A stretch of DNA of 64,000 nucleotides from Flavobacterium sp. Sd200 (GCF_009826935.1 NZ_WUMN01000002.1:186001-250000), one strand, 5' to 3'. Counted from the first letter of the stretch, positions 39,251 to 49,263 are shown. Program-made: numbers and translations. The notes: generated by a model from the sequence alone, not told the origin.

Positions 39251-40795
39251 TTATTGTACCTCCCAGCTAAAGTTAGATGAGTCAGGTATTCTGTAACCAC
39301 CTGCACCAGCAACAGTAACTTTAATATTACCGATAGTAACTATATCACCACGTTTTGCTTTAGCAATAGCTTTTTTAGCAGAGTCGTCAAATTTGTTACC
39401 TTGTACAAGTAGCCTTGGGTTACCTGGTACAAACACCTCGAAAGAGTTAACTGTAGTAGTAACATCAAACACGAAGCCAGGGAAAACAACACCTATCGTA
39501 GAAACAGAAAGGTCTTCCTTACTACCTTTTGATGAACCTTCACGACCCCTGATAGAAGGCATTGGCCTAGGAATATCGCGGATAACGAAAGTCTTTTTAT
39601 CACTTACTGTAGAACCGTCAGGAAGTTTACCTGTTACAGTAACTACTGCAGACTCACCCGGAAGTGAAGTAACTGTCCAGTTGTATTGACCCGGCTTAGC
39701 ACCTTTTTGGATACCAGGAGCAGATACTGTTACATCGCTAGCTGCAACACCTGCAAAAGATATACTCATTGGGTTGTTAACGCCACGGTAAACAGAGTTC
39801 ATTTTATCAGCTGAGATAGTAGCTGAGTTTGGTCTTGGTACAACAACGTAAGTACTTTCGAATTTCAAAGGCACTTCTTTACCATCCTCAAGGAAAGTAA
39901 ACTGACCTTTGATAGACTGCTCACCTACTGCACCAGCAGTCATATTAATTACAGCCTGACCATTCTCAATTTTACCAGGACCTTGGAAAGATGTAGGTTT
40001 AGTATCTGCATCATATTTACCAAGCACCACTTTACCGGTAACTTTCTCACCTTGGAAATAAGCATTTTTATCTAATACTACAAGAGCAGTATAGTTTTTC
40101 ATTGAAGACGCATCAACAGCCGCTTTACCTAAAGCAGAGCTATAAACGCTTGCTTCAATTGTTTCAACACTGTTTTGAAGAGCAGATAATTTTGTTAAAG
40201 ATGCAATTGCAGGGAAACCTTTATAGTGGTAGTCAAGATATTTTTTCTTAACACCTTCACCATCTACAACGTCACTTGTATCAAACTTACTATCTAATTC
40301 TTTAACAATTGATTTATATTTACTTTCATTACCAAGCGCTGCTTTCATGTCAGCTTTATACTTACCAAGAGCATCAACTATTTCCTGACCTTTTTTAGAA
40401 TAACCGTCTCCTGCAAACCAGCCCTCATCAATTTTATCTCCTTTATCCATAGCCTCGTAAGGAAGTTTACCTTTCTCGGTTCTTTCAACTTCTTTGGTTA
40501 TATCAGATTTTAAAGACTCTAAAAAGGTTACAAGTTGAGCAGATATTCCCTGAACTTTTTCAGCAACATTCTTTGCCTCAACAAAGTGAGCATCCTCACC
40601 TGCTTTAGTTGCCAAAGCATCATATAAACCTTTATTATTAATCGCCGCTTCTTTGTTTGAAGCCTCAAACTGTTCGTTCATCAAACCAAAGGCCGATAGA
40701 ACTTCTTTTGACATGTTTAATGCCATCATTGCGATGAAAACCAGATACATCAGGTTCACCATCTTTTGCCTTGGGGTTTGTTTTCCTCCTGCCAT
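39251..40795 (-). CDS. gldM: gliding motility / type IX secretion motor protein GldM
   Basis: 514 residues. A single N-terminal membrane helix with the signature GGKQTPRQKMVNLMYLVFIA and NMSKEVLSAFGLMNEQ is followed by a long periplasmic region of helical bundle and beta domains. GldM (PorM) pairs with GldL to form the proton-driven rotary motor of the T9SS and gliding machinery. The size fits the family. Third in the operon. Confidence 0.97.
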   Translation of the reverse strand: MAGGKQTPRQKMVNLMYLVFIAMMALNMSKEVLSAFGLMNEQFEASNKEAAINNKGLYDALATKAGEDAHFVEAKNVAEKVQGISAQLVTFLESLKSDITKEVERTEKGKLPYEAMDKGDKIDEGWFAGDGYSKKGQEIVDALGKYKADMKAALGNESKYKSIVKELDSKFDTSDVVDGEGVKKKYLDYHYKGFPAIASLTKLSALQNSVETIEASVYSSALGKAAVDASSMKNYTALVVLDKNAYFQGEKVTGKVVLGKYDADTKPTSFQGPGKIENGQAVINMTAGAVGEQSIKGQFTFLEDGKEVPLKFESTYVVVPRPNSATISADKMNSVYRGVNNPMSISFAGVAASDVTVSAPGIQKGAKPGQYNWTVTSLPGESAVVTVTGKLPDGSTVSDKKTFVIRDIPRPMPSIRGREGSSKGSKEDLSVSTIGVVFPGFVFDVTTTVNSFEVFVPGNPRLLVQGNKFDDSAKKAIAKAKRGDIVTIGNIKVTVAGAGGYRIPDSSNFSWEVQ

Positions 40796-40847
40796 TTTTA
40801 CTTAAATAGTTTCTTTTGTTTTGTTATAAAAATAGAATTGGGAAAAA

Positions 40848-41480
40848 TTATGCCCTGTTACCCATTGCAGAAAGCATACCACCATAAACATTGTTAAGAG
40901 ACGCGATGTTTTTAGTCATAGCAGTCATTTCTTCCTGAAGTTTAGTAGCGTTTTCAGCAATTACTTTATTAGCTTCTGCATTACGTGCAGCGCTGTCAAG
41001 CTGTACTTTATAAAGGCTGTTTAATGATTCCATTTGTGCAGCAGCAGTAGACATTTCTTCGCTGTATTTTTTCTGAGAAGAAATTGAGTCAACTGTAGGA
41101 GCAATACCTTTAGCAGCAGATTCGAAATTTTTGATACTTGAACCTAAGCTAGCCATAAGTTCACCGTCGATTTTAGCCTCTTTCAATAAATTATCAAGTT
41201 TTTGAGATAGTAATCCCTGAGCTTCAGCAGGATTTTCTTTCTTCGCTTCTTTTTTCTTAGCCTCGCCACCAGCAAGCTCCGGATAAACTAACGACCAGTC
41301 AAGCTCTTTGTGGATTGGCTCGAAAGCAGAAAGACCAAAGATAAGAGCCTCAGTACCAAGACCAGCAATAAGCATTTCGCTCGCACCTGGCCAGTGCATA
41401 AGTTTAAATAGTGCGCCAACAATTACAACCGCAGCTCCAAGACCATAGGCCATGTTCATAACTCTTTGTGGTAGTGCCAT
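40848..41480 (-). CDS. gldL: gliding motility / type IX secretion motor protein GldL
   Basis: 210 residues. Two N-terminal membrane spans (about 8-25 and 35-52, with LFKLMHWPGASEML between them and the conserved Glu at AGLGTEALIFG) and a helical cytoplasmic tail. GldL (PorL) is the inner-membrane stator-like partner of GldM. Second in the operon, 52 bases upstream of gldM and 73 downstream of gldK. Confidence 0.97.
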   Translation of the reverse strand: MALPQRVMNMAYGLGAAVVIVGALFKLMHWPGASEMLIAGLGTEALIFGLSAFEPIHKELDWSLVYPELAGGEAKKKEAKKENPAEAQGLLSQKLDNLLKEAKIDGELMASLGSSIKNFESAAKGIAPTVDSISSQKKYSEEMSTAAAQMESLNSLYKVQLDSAARNAEANKVIAENATKLQEEMTAMTKNIASLNNVYGGMLSAMGNRA

Positions 41481-41553
41481 AATAAAATAAATTTAGTTTT
41501 TAGTTAAGTTAATTAATTTAAATATTCAAAAAAATTCGAGTTGGTTACTTTAA

Positions 41554-42927
41554 TTATTGGTTTCCTGTATTTTGTGTACCCATATAATCCTGTACAGTTC
41601 TGAAACCTATGTAGCTTCTTGCAGAGTCAGCATATTCCCAGTCCCTTGTACTTGTCTGAAGGAAATAAGCAACATCTTTCCAAGAACCACCGCGTATAAC
41701 TTTACGCTTGTTGTTATAATCTGAAACGTTAGGGTTCATTGTAGAAACATACTCATAAGAGCTTCCATCATAAGATGAATCTGTCCACTCAGAAACGTTA
41801 CCCGCCATATTAAACAAATTGAAATCATTAGGATCGAAAGAGTCAGCCTCTACAGTATAAAGAGCACCGTCAGCAGCATAGTCACCCCTGCTTGGTTTAA
41901 AGTTTGCAAGGAAACAACCTCTGTCATTCTTAGCATAAGGACCACCCCAAGGGAATGTACCTGATTGTATACCACCTCTTGCAGCATATTCCCACTCTGC
42001 CTCAGTTGGCAAACGGAAAGAGTTAGCAAACTCCCTGTTTCCTTTTGCTTTTTGATATCCACGCTTGTGCTCTGTCCTCCATGCACAAAACGCTTTTGCC
42101 TGCTTCCAGCTAATACCCACCACAGGATATTTACTGTATGCATCGTGCCAAAAATAGTCATTATGCATTGGCTCATTATAAGAGTAAGCAAAGTCTTTGA
42201 TCCAAACAGTTGTATCCGGATAGATAGCAACCTTTTCAGATTTAAGGTATTTACTCCTTTTCTCCCTTGTATTGCCTGTAGTCTTATCTTTTGCAGCAGC
42301 CTGAATATCCATCCACTTGTACATATATACAAGTTTAGAAACATCAATAGTCCTGCCACCATTGTAAGATTCAGACTCCGGAAGATACATAGAGTCCATA
42401 ACCTCTACATAAAACTCATCCGGATATTTTTGCGGATCCTGAATAAGTTTTGCTTTATGATTTAGCTTTCTTCCGGCATACGGATCATCACTAACACTGT
42501 AGTAATTATCTTCCATGTACTGGTCATAAGCAGATTTCTCTTCTTTTTCCTGATCTTTAAAAGCATACTCACCTATACCTCCACTGCCAGGAGTTTGCCC
42601 CTGTTCATCAGCAAGAATAGCAAGCCTTGTTCTGATCGTAGAATCTTTAACAGACTCCACAAACTGACGGTACTCGCTGTTTGTTATTTCTGTTTCGTCC
42701 ATGTAAAAAGAACGAACAGTCACCGTCTTTGTAGGAGCATCCTGAAGATTAGCCAAATCGTCGTCAGACTTACCCATAATGTAAGCACCACCGGGAACTA
42801 AAGTCATACCATAAGGCTTTTCGGGCTTCCACTTCCTTCCTCTAACACCCACCAGTTCTCCGCGGTCGCTCGAACCACAGCTGATAAGTAACGTTAAAGT
42901 TGCTGTTAATGCAATGAACTTCTTCAT
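41554..42927 (-). CDS. gldK: gliding motility / type IX secretion lipoprotein GldK
   Basis: 457 residues. The lipoprotein signal (ALTATLTLLISC, Cys17) is followed by a formylglycine-generating-enzyme-like (SUMF1) domain: MTLVPGGAYIMGKSDDD, YMDETEITNSEYRQFV, PVVGISWKQAKAFCAWR, RLPTEAEWEYAARGG, NMAGNVSEWT and VIRGGSWKD. GldK (PorK) forms the outer-membrane-associated ring with GldN. First gene of the operon. A TAGGTTTA element (minus strand, 42965-42972), one base off TAnnTTTG, is the best promoter candidate. Confidence 0.97.
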   Translation of the reverse strand: MKKFIALTATLTLLISCGSSDRGELVGVRGRKWKPEKPYGMTLVPGGAYIMGKSDDDLANLQDAPTKTVTVRSFYMDETEITNSEYRQFVESVKDSTIRTRLAILADEQGQTPGSGGIGEYAFKDQEKEEKSAYDQYMEDNYYSVSDDPYAGRKLNHKAKLIQDPQKYPDEFYVEVMDSMYLPESESYNGGRTIDVSKLVYMYKWMDIQAAAKDKTTGNTREKRSKYLKSEKVAIYPDTTVWIKDFAYSYNEPMHNDYFWHDAYSKYPVVGISWKQAKAFCAWRTEHKRGYQKAKGNREFANSFRLPTEAEWEYAARGGIQSGTFPWGGPYAKNDRGCFLANFKPSRGDYAADGALYTVEADSFDPNDFNLFNMAGNVSEWTDSSYDGSSYEYVSTMNPNVSDYNNKRKVIRGGSWKDVAYFLQTSTRDWEYADSARSYIGFRTVQDYMGTQNTGNQ

Positions 42928-43075
42928 AAATTTGGGTTATTAATGTAATCTATTTTTAAGGGCGTAAACCTATTTATTTATTTTGAAAAAAACAATTTTT
43001 TTTAGAAAAAATCCTAAGCTCGTCATAAACATTTGATAACTTATCGTAAAACAGCGTTTATTTGTATTGATAATG

Positions 43076-44224
43076 TTAAATTATGTTTTTTCTTTGAGCT
43101 TTCCATAATCTTTCAGGCACCTCATTGTCGCATGCATTAAGGTAATCCTTGTAACTACAGGGTAATAACGTATTATTTTTAACTTTATTATCTGTTACCC
43201 CCCCTGCCGGAACGGCTATCCACCACCTGTCTGTCCTGTCGCTCTTATAAAACACGAGTTCTTCGTCTTCTAAAGGAACTATATATTTTATATAATGCTC
43301 GCGGCTTCCAAAAGGATATTCATTAGAACGGTAATGTACCCCTTCTATAAAATACCACATAATTTGCGCAATAAGCACCGACTCCTGCCTGCTGTCATCG
43401 TGATTAAAGATACCAAAAGAGCTAACCTTATCACTTATACCGGCGTAGCGCGCTAAAGTACAAATTTCTTTGCCATCAAAACCATTTGGCACAAATTTAA
43501 CAATATTTCCAGAATCGCTTGATTTTACTGCACTCATGTCAATACTAACCACATCGGCATCCCTAAATACAGGTTCGGCAATAGTAATATCATTACAAAC
43601 CTCACCCAACCTGTAGGCATCAAAGTATAACTTTTCGATCAGATCTATCTCCTCCTGAGAGTTAAAATAAGTTTGATAGCCTATATTACTGTAATTAAAA
43701 AGATTATGAGGTTCCTCAACAATCATTTGCGTTACAAACGAGCGTGCAGACATTTCATCATCCTCTTTACCAAAATCAAAACGGCTGTCTACAGTTACAA
43801 AGTTAACCATTTGTTCCAAACGGTCGTATCCTCTGTACACAGCATAGGCCAAATCCTGGGAGCCACCTATTACTACCGGGATTATTTTTTGCTTTACCAG
43901 CTCTGCCACTACGGTCTTAAGCACATAATAAGTATCCTGTTGTGTTTCTCCGGCAGCAATGTTTCCTAAATCAGCAATAGTATTGTACCAATTGCCCGAA
44001 TACAAACTGTAAAACTCCTTTCGTATATAATTTAAATGTATGTGCTTGCCATCCTGCTGCCCGCGATTATCTAAAACACCAATAAGTGCGATCTTTACAT
44101 TTTCAAGATCCGGAAAATCGCCTTTGGAATGCACCAACACCTTCCTGCCCAATGCCTGATCGGGCAATGCAGCAGTAAAATCGGTAAAATCTTCGCCTAA
44201 CGGTTGTAAAAATTCAAAAGCCAT
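43076..44224 (-). CDS. arginase-fold protein (formimidoylglutamase-like) lacking metal ligands
   Basis: 382 residues with the ureohydrolase fold order, but all three metal-binding motifs are altered. GGDHS is GGSQD (120-124), DAHxD is DSRFD (146-150), and SxDxDxxDP is SIDMSAVKSSD (227-237). An active dimanganese arginase, agmatinase or formimidoylglutamase needs the His and Asp ligands missing here. It is likely to be a non-enzymatic member. It lies 6 bases after topA on the same strand and directly upstream of gldK; this neighbourhood recurs in Flavobacteriaceae to my knowledge. A structural or regulatory role near the gliding genes is possible but unproven. Confidence 0.8.
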   Translation of the reverse strand: MAFEFLQPLGEDFTDFTAALPDQALGRKVLVHSKGDFPDLENVKIALIGVLDNRGQQDGKHIHLNYIRKEFYSLYSGNWYNTIADLGNIAAGETQQDTYYVLKTVVAELVKQKIIPVVIGGSQDLAYAVYRGYDRLEQMVNFVTVDSRFDFGKEDDEMSARSFVTQMIVEEPHNLFNYSNIGYQTYFNSQEEIDLIEKLYFDAYRLGEVCNDITIAEPVFRDADVVSIDMSAVKSSDSGNIVKFVPNGFDGKEICTLARYAGISDKVSSFGIFNHDDSRQESVLIAQIMWYFIEGVHYRSNEYPFGSREHYIKYIVPLEDEELVFYKSDRTDRWWIAVPAGGVTDNKVKNNTLLPCSYKDYLNACDNEVPERLWKAQRKNII

Positions 44225-44230
44225 AGGTTG

Positions 44231-46750
44231 TTATTTCTTTTTTGCAGGTGCTTTTTTAGTTGCTGTGGTTTTAGATGCAGCTGCCTTTTTAGCCGGAGCT
44301 TTTTTAGCAGGGGTTTTCTCGGCCACCATAGCCTTTACCTGGTCTAATGTAAGCGCGGCAGCATCTATATCTTTATTAAGCTCTATTTTTATTTTGCCTT
44401 TGGTAATCACCGAACGTCCCCAACGGGCTTTCTCCACCCTAATTCCTTCTTCTTCCCAGTTATGGATTACCTTATCAATATCTTTTTGAAGCTTATCCTG
44501 TATAAGTTCAACAATATCGTTTTGAGTAAGACAATCAAAATTATATTTTTTACTTACATTTATAAAGATACCGTTCCATTTAATAAAAGGGCCAAAACGT
44601 CCTACACCTTTTTGAACCGGATGACCTTCATATTCTCCTATTGGAGCATCGGCCTGCTTCTTTTCATCTATAAGTTCAATAGCCCTTTGCAGTGTAACAT
44701 CCAGCGGATCTTCGCCTTTAGGCAATGATATAAATGTTTTGCCAAAACGCACATACGGACCAAAACGGCCATTATTAACTTCAATTTCCTCACCATCCTG
44801 AGAACCCAGTATTTTTGGCAATGCAAAAAGCCCAAGCACCTCATCAAGTGTTATAGTACTCATATTTTGCTCAGGCAAAAGGCTGGCAAAAGTTTTTTCT
44901 TCATCTTCGGCATCTCCAATTTGTGCCATAGGGCCAAATTTACCTAAACGAACACTTACAGGTTTACCCGATTTAGGGTCAGTCCCCAAAATACGCTCAC
45001 CCGATTCGCGATCGGCATTTTTCTCAACATCCTTAACGGTTGGATGAAAATGACTGTAAAAATCGTTCATCATTTGCGTCCAGTCTTCGCTACCCGAAGC
45101 TATGGCATCAAAATCTTCCTCTACCTTGGCAGTAAAGTTATAATCTAAAATAGTATCAAAGTGGTTAACCAAAAAGTCGTTCACAATGGTACCTATATCG
45201 GTTGGCACCAGCTTGCCTTTGTCTGAACCCACATTCTCTGTAAGCTGCTGCGCACTGATGTTGCCGTTTTTTAATGTGATTTGCGAATAGTTGCGCGGCT
45301 GCCCCTCAAAATTACCTTTCTCTACATAATTCCTACTGATAATGGTACTGATGGTAGGCGCATAAGTAGATGGACGACCAATGCCCAGCTCTTCAAGTTT
45401 TTTAACCAGCGCAGCCTCGGTATAGCGGGCAGGCGGGCGCGAAAAACGCTCAGTGGCCGTAATGTAATTATTGATAAGCTTTTCGTTTATCCTTAATGCA
45501 GGCAGCATTCCCTCCTGCTCTACATCTTCATCGTCGTGACCTTCAAGATACACTTTAAGGAAACCTTCAAAAGTAAGCACCTCTCCCGATGCTGTAAATT
45601 GCTCTTTATGATTATTGGCATCTATCTTAACATTGGTACGTTCCAATTGCGCATCGCTCATTTGCGAAGCCAGTGTGCGCTTCCATATCAGGTCATACAA
45701 ACGTGCCTGGTCGCGATCTATATTAACACTGTGGCGTGTCATATCGGTAGGACGGATGGCCTCGTGCGCCTCCTGTGCTCCTTTGCTTTTAGTATTATAA
45801 TTGCGCGGCTTGCTAAACTCTTTGCCATAAGAACGGATAATTTCGTCTTCGGCTGCTGCCATAGCATCCTGAGATAAGTTTACACTATCGGTCCTCATAT
45901 ACGTAATAAGCCCCGCCTCATACAGCCTTTGCGCAAGCATCATGGTAACACCAACCGGAAAATACAACTTACGCGCAGCTTCCTGTTGCAGTGTAGATGT
46001 GGTAAACGGTGCTGCCGGCGATTTTTTTGCCGGTTTGGTCTCAAGGTCGGCAACTTTATAAGATGAACCTATGTTTTTATTTAAAAACTCCTGCGCCTGT
46101 TCCTTTGTTGCAAAATTTTTAGGCAGTTTTGCTTTAAATGTCTTTCCTGCTTCATTGGTAAACTCGGCGGTAATACTGTAAGATGCTTCGGCTTTAAAGT
46201 TCTGAATTTCCCTTTCGCGCTCTACTATTAACCTTACAGATACTGATTGTACCCTTCCTGCCGATAGTCCGCTTTTTACTTTTTTCCAAAGTACAGGTGA
46301 AAGTTCATACCCCACAAGCCTGTCTAAAACCCTGCGCGCCTGTTGGGCATTTACAAGATCATAATTTATAGTCCTCGGATTGTCTATAGCCTTTAGTATG
46401 GCAGACTTTGTAATTTCATGAAAAACAATACGCTTGGTTTTTGTTTTATCCAGTTTCAGTTCTTCTGCCAGGTGCCATGCTATCGCCTCACCCTCGCGGT
46501 CTTCATCGGAAGCCAACCAAACGGTCTCGGCCGATTTAGAAAGATCCCTGAGCTTTTTAACCAAAGCTTTTTTATCGGGAGACACTTCATATTTTGGTTT
46601 AAAGCCATTGGTTACATCTACCCCCATTTCTTTAGAAGGAAGGTCGGCAATATGCCCGTAGCTGCTCTCTACCTGATAGTCTTTCCCTAAAAACTTTTCA
46701 ATGGTTTTTGCCTTTGCAGGCGACTCAACAATCACTAAATTCTTTGCCAT
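44231..46750 (-). CDS. topA: DNA topoisomerase I
   Basis: 839 residues from the ATG at 46748-46750 (MAKNLVIVESPAKAKTIEKF). A TACTTTTG box at 46769-46776 (minus strand) overlaps the longer start. TOPRIM domain with VESPAKAKTI and SDEDREGEAIAWHL, catalytic Tyr in LITYMRTDSVNLSQ, and C-terminal topoisomerase zinc-ribbon-like repeats without the usual cysteines (GRFGPYVRFGKTF; GVGRFGPFIKWNG). The last 35 residues are a Lys/Ala/Pro tail with PAKKA repeats, resembling histone H1. It relaxes negative supercoils. Followed at 6 bases by the arginase-fold gene. Confidence 0.96.
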   Translation of the reverse strand: MAKNLVIVESPAKAKTIEKFLGKDYQVESSYGHIADLPSKEMGVDVTNGFKPKYEVSPDKKALVKKLRDLSKSAETVWLASDEDREGEAIAWHLAEELKLDKTKTKRIVFHEITKSAILKAIDNPRTINYDLVNAQQARRVLDRLVGYELSPVLWKKVKSGLSAGRVQSVSVRLIVEREREIQNFKAEASYSITAEFTNEAGKTFKAKLPKNFATKEQAQEFLNKNIGSSYKVADLETKPAKKSPAAPFTTSTLQQEAARKLYFPVGVTMMLAQRLYEAGLITYMRTDSVNLSQDAMAAAEDEIIRSYGKEFSKPRNYNTKSKGAQEAHEAIRPTDMTRHSVNIDRDQARLYDLIWKRTLASQMSDAQLERTNVKIDANNHKEQFTASGEVLTFEGFLKVYLEGHDDEDVEQEGMLPALRINEKLINNYITATERFSRPPARYTEAALVKKLEELGIGRPSTYAPTISTIISRNYVEKGNFEGQPRNYSQITLKNGNISAQQLTENVGSDKGKLVPTDIGTIVNDFLVNHFDTILDYNFTAKVEEDFDAIASGSEDWTQMMNDFYSHFHPTVKDVEKNADRESGERILGTDPKSGKPVSVRLGKFGPMAQIGDAEDEEKTFASLLPEQNMSTITLDEVLGLFALPKILGSQDGEEIEVNNGRFGPYVRFGKTFISLPKGEDPLDVTLQRAIELIDEKKQADAPIGEYEGHPVQKGVGRFGPFIKWNGIFINVSKKYNFDCLTQNDIVELIQDKLQKDIDKVIHNWEEEGIRVEKARWGRSVITKGKIKIELNKDIDAAALTLDQVKAMVAEKTPAKKAPAKKAAASKTTATKKAPAKKK

Positions 46751-46933
46751 ACAACATTTCTTTGAGGGCAAAAGTATGCGATTTTTTTAAATAACATATT
46801 TCATTTGCAACAAAACACACGCTTTTTAGAAATAATTACATTTTAGGCAACATCGTTTTTAAGCTTAAAAGCAATATTTTTTATACTTTTAGGCAATGGC
46901 TTTTTTATAATTTACTCCTTAATATATATAAGC

Positions 46934-47629
46934 ATGAAAACAGTACACATAAAATTACTATTACCCTACAACTGGTGGCACCTGCGCAGCCTAAAAATAA
47001 CCGACGGCAACAACCAGCTTTTAACCAAAGTAAAGCACGGCGGAGAATATAGCGTTGTGTTAGATGAATGTACTGAAAAACTTTTTATTAAGATAGACCA
47101 TGTAAGATCTCAAGTAGACATTCCTGCAGATCAGGATACTTTACACCTAATCCTGTTTCTTGATTTCAGGGATGACTGGTTTCACAAATATATCGATGTA
47201 CTTAAACGAAACTGTATAAAAGGGCGCTTTACAACCGCAGACGATTTTAATTCGTTCGATAGTTCATTTTATAAAAAAACAAACAACTGGCTTTCTGTTA
47301 ACAAAATCAACAAGCCGCTGCTCAATTTTGGGCTAGCAATATCAGCAGCCCTTATAGTTACCTCTGTAATGCAACAGAATAACCCTTATCAGGACCTGTT
47401 GTTTTTTATTGGCACATGCAGTACAATATCCCTGTTATTCACTATCAGTCAAAAAAACAACATGCCTGTGTTTGACTACAAGAGCAGGATAATAGCTACT
47501 GCCCTATTGTTTGTTTTAGCTTATTTTTTCATCGCTCCTTCGGCAATAATCTCAATATTATTTTTCACTGTTATTGCGGCTTTTATAATCAAATCGTTAT
47601 CTACGCTTAACAACCTTAAGGTTAATTAA
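46934..47629 (+). CDS. hypothetical membrane protein
   Basis: 231 residues, not recognised. A soluble N-terminal part (about 1-120; VHIKLLLPYNWWHLRSLKIT, GGEYSVVLDECTEKLFIKID) looks like a small beta sandwich. Hydrophobic spans follow near 128-145, 150-166, 180-197 and 203-222. It is transcribed alone, divergent from topA, with 80 bases to miaB, which has its own promoter. No function can be assigned. Confidence 0.65.
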   Translation: MKTVHIKLLLPYNWWHLRSLKITDGNNQLLTKVKHGGEYSVVLDECTEKLFIKIDHVRSQVDIPADQDTLHLILFLDFRDDWFHKYIDVLKRNCIKGRFTTADDFNSFDSSFYKKTNNWLSVNKINKPLLNFGLAISAALIVTSVMQQNNPYQDLLFFIGTCSTISLLFTISQKNNMPVFDYKSRIIATALLFVLAYFFIAPSAIISILFFTVIAAFIIKSLSTLNNLKVN

Positions 47630-47644
47630 AAGTAATATGCCATC

Positions 47645-47677
47645 TTGTCATAGTTTAAAATTTTAATAGTATCTTTG
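47645..47677 (+). promoter_or_regulatory. promoter of miaB
   Basis: TATCTTTG (47670-47677) fits TAnnTTTG; a TTG (47645-47647) stands 22 bases upstream. Distance to the miaB ATG is 32 bases. Confidence 0.6.
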
Positions 47678-47709
47678 CCAACTTACAAAAAGAATGTTCA
47701 GTTGCGCTT

Positions 47710-49158
47710 ATGGAAAAGATAATTGAAGAAAGCAAACAAGGCCAAAGTCTTGTTTTAGAGCAAAAAGAGGGCAATACTAAAAAACTGTTTATAGAGAGCT
47801 ATGGCTGCCAGATGAATTTTTCTGACAGCGAAATTGTTGCGTCTATACTTGCCAACGAAGGTTTTAATACTACCCAGAATATAGAAGAAGCCGACCTTGT
47901 ACTGGTAAACACCTGCTCTATTAGAGATAAGGCAGAGCAAACCGTGCGCAAAAGGCTTGAAAAATACAACTCCGTTAAAAAAATAAACCCGGGAATGAAG
48001 GTGGGCGTTTTGGGCTGTATGGCCGAACGTTTAAAAAGCCAGTTCCTGGAAGAGGAGAAAATAGTAGACATGGTTATAGGCCCTGATGCCTATAAAGACC
48101 TACCCAACCTGCTGAAAGAAGTAGAAGAAGGCCGCGATGCCATTAACGTTATTCTTTCTAAAGAAGAAACCTATGGAGATATTTCTCCTGTGCGACTTAA
48201 CAGCAATGGTGTAACAGCGTTTGTTTCTATTACCCGTGGGTGCGACAACATGTGTACGTTTTGCGTGGTTCCGTTTACCCGTGGCCGCGAACGCAGCCGC
48301 GAGCCGCAAAGTATTATGGAAGAAATTGCCGACCTGTACAGCAAAGGCTTTAAAGAAGTTACTCTTTTGGGTCAGAATGTTGACAGCTACCTATGGTATG
48401 GCGGCGGACTTAAAAAAGACTTTGTAAAAGCATCTGAAATGCAAAAAGCTACTGCCGTAGATTTTGCACAACTGCTGGACATGGTGGCCACCACCTATCC
48501 TAAAATGCGTTTCCGCTTCAGCACCTCAAACCCGCAGGACATGCACCTGGAGGTTATAGAGGTTATGGCAAAACACCATAATATATGCAAATACATTCAC
48601 CTGCCGGTGCAAAGCGGCAGTACGCGCATACTAAAAGAAATGAACCGCCAGCACACCCGAGAGGAATATATGCAACTGGTTGACGATATTTACCGTATTA
48701 TCCCAGAAATATCGTTATCTCAGGATATGATAGCGGGCTTCCCTACCGAAACCGAAGAAGACCATCAGGACACCCTTACGCTTATGGAGCATTGCAAATA
48801 TGACTTTGGGTTTATGTTTGCCTACTCTGAGCGTCCCGGCACACTGGCAGCACGCAAGCTGGAAGACGATATTCCGGACGAGGTTAAAAACCGCCGCCTT
48901 ACAGAGATCATCAACCTGCAGCAAACCATGGCATGGGAACGCACCCAGCGTTTTGTAGGCCAGGTGGTAGAGGTGCTTATAGAAAAACCATCTAAACGCA
49001 GCGATGCCCACTGGAGCGGACGTAACTCGCAAAACACGGTAGTAGTTTTCCCTAAAGGCGATTATAAACCGGGCGACTTTGTAAACGTACTGATCACAGA
49101 ATGTACATCGGCTACACTTATAGGCGAAGCCGTGGGGTATAGCCAAATAATGAGTTAG
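47710..49158 (+). CDS. miaB: tRNA-2-methylthio-N6-dimethylallyladenosine synthase MiaB
   Basis: 482 residues. N-terminal MTTase domain with its cluster cysteines (YGCQMNFSD, NTCSIRDKA, GCMAERL), radical-SAM CxxxCxxC in CDNMCTFC, VTLLGQNVDSY and HLPVQSGS, then a C-terminal TRAM domain (about 415-480). It methylthiolates A37 of tRNAs reading UNN codons, using two 4Fe-4S clusters. It precedes the sigma-54-type AAA+ gene by 105 bases that contain an inverted repeat. Confidence 0.97.
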   Translation: MEKIIEESKQGQSLVLEQKEGNTKKLFIESYGCQMNFSDSEIVASILANEGFNTTQNIEEADLVLVNTCSIRDKAEQTVRKRLEKYNSVKKINPGMKVGVLGCMAERLKSQFLEEEKIVDMVIGPDAYKDLPNLLKEVEEGRDAINVILSKEETYGDISPVRLNSNGVTAFVSITRGCDNMCTFCVVPFTRGRERSREPQSIMEEIADLYSKGFKEVTLLGQNVDSYLWYGGGLKKDFVKASEMQKATAVDFAQLLDMVATTYPKMRFRFSTSNPQDMHLEVIEVMAKHHNICKYIHLPVQSGSTRILKEMNRQHTREEYMQLVDDIYRIIPEISLSQDMIAGFPTETEEDHQDTLTLMEHCKYDFGFMFAYSERPGTLAARKLEDDIPDEVKNRRLTEIINLQQTMAWERTQRFVGQVVEVLIEKPSKRSDAHWSGRNSQNTVVVFPKGDYKPGDFVNVLITECTSATLIGEAVGYSQIMS

Positions 49159-49165
49159 TTTTTTT

Positions 49166-49255
49166 AGTTTCAGGTTTCAAGTTTCAGGTTGTTGGAACCT
49201 CATCGAAACGTGCCCTCTATTTACGTCACTCAACTTTAAACCTGAAACTTTAAAC
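49166..49255. repeat. intergenic TTTCAGGTTT inverted-repeat element, copy 1
   Basis: Left arm GTTTCAGGTTTCAAGTTTCA (starting 49167) and right arm CAACTTTAAACCTGAAACTT (49231-49250) are imperfect inverted copies of each other. The same words recur in the gap before rpsO (60078-60153). Non-coding. Confidence 0.7.
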
Positions 49256-49263
49256 AAAAGAAG

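Noticed and set aside
46751..46771. Longer start of topA
   Set aside because: The promoter box at 46769-46776 overlaps it, and the family start is MAKNLVIVES.
49166..49255. CRISPR array
   Set aside because: Repeats are few, imperfect, inverted rather than direct, and without regular spacers or cas genes.
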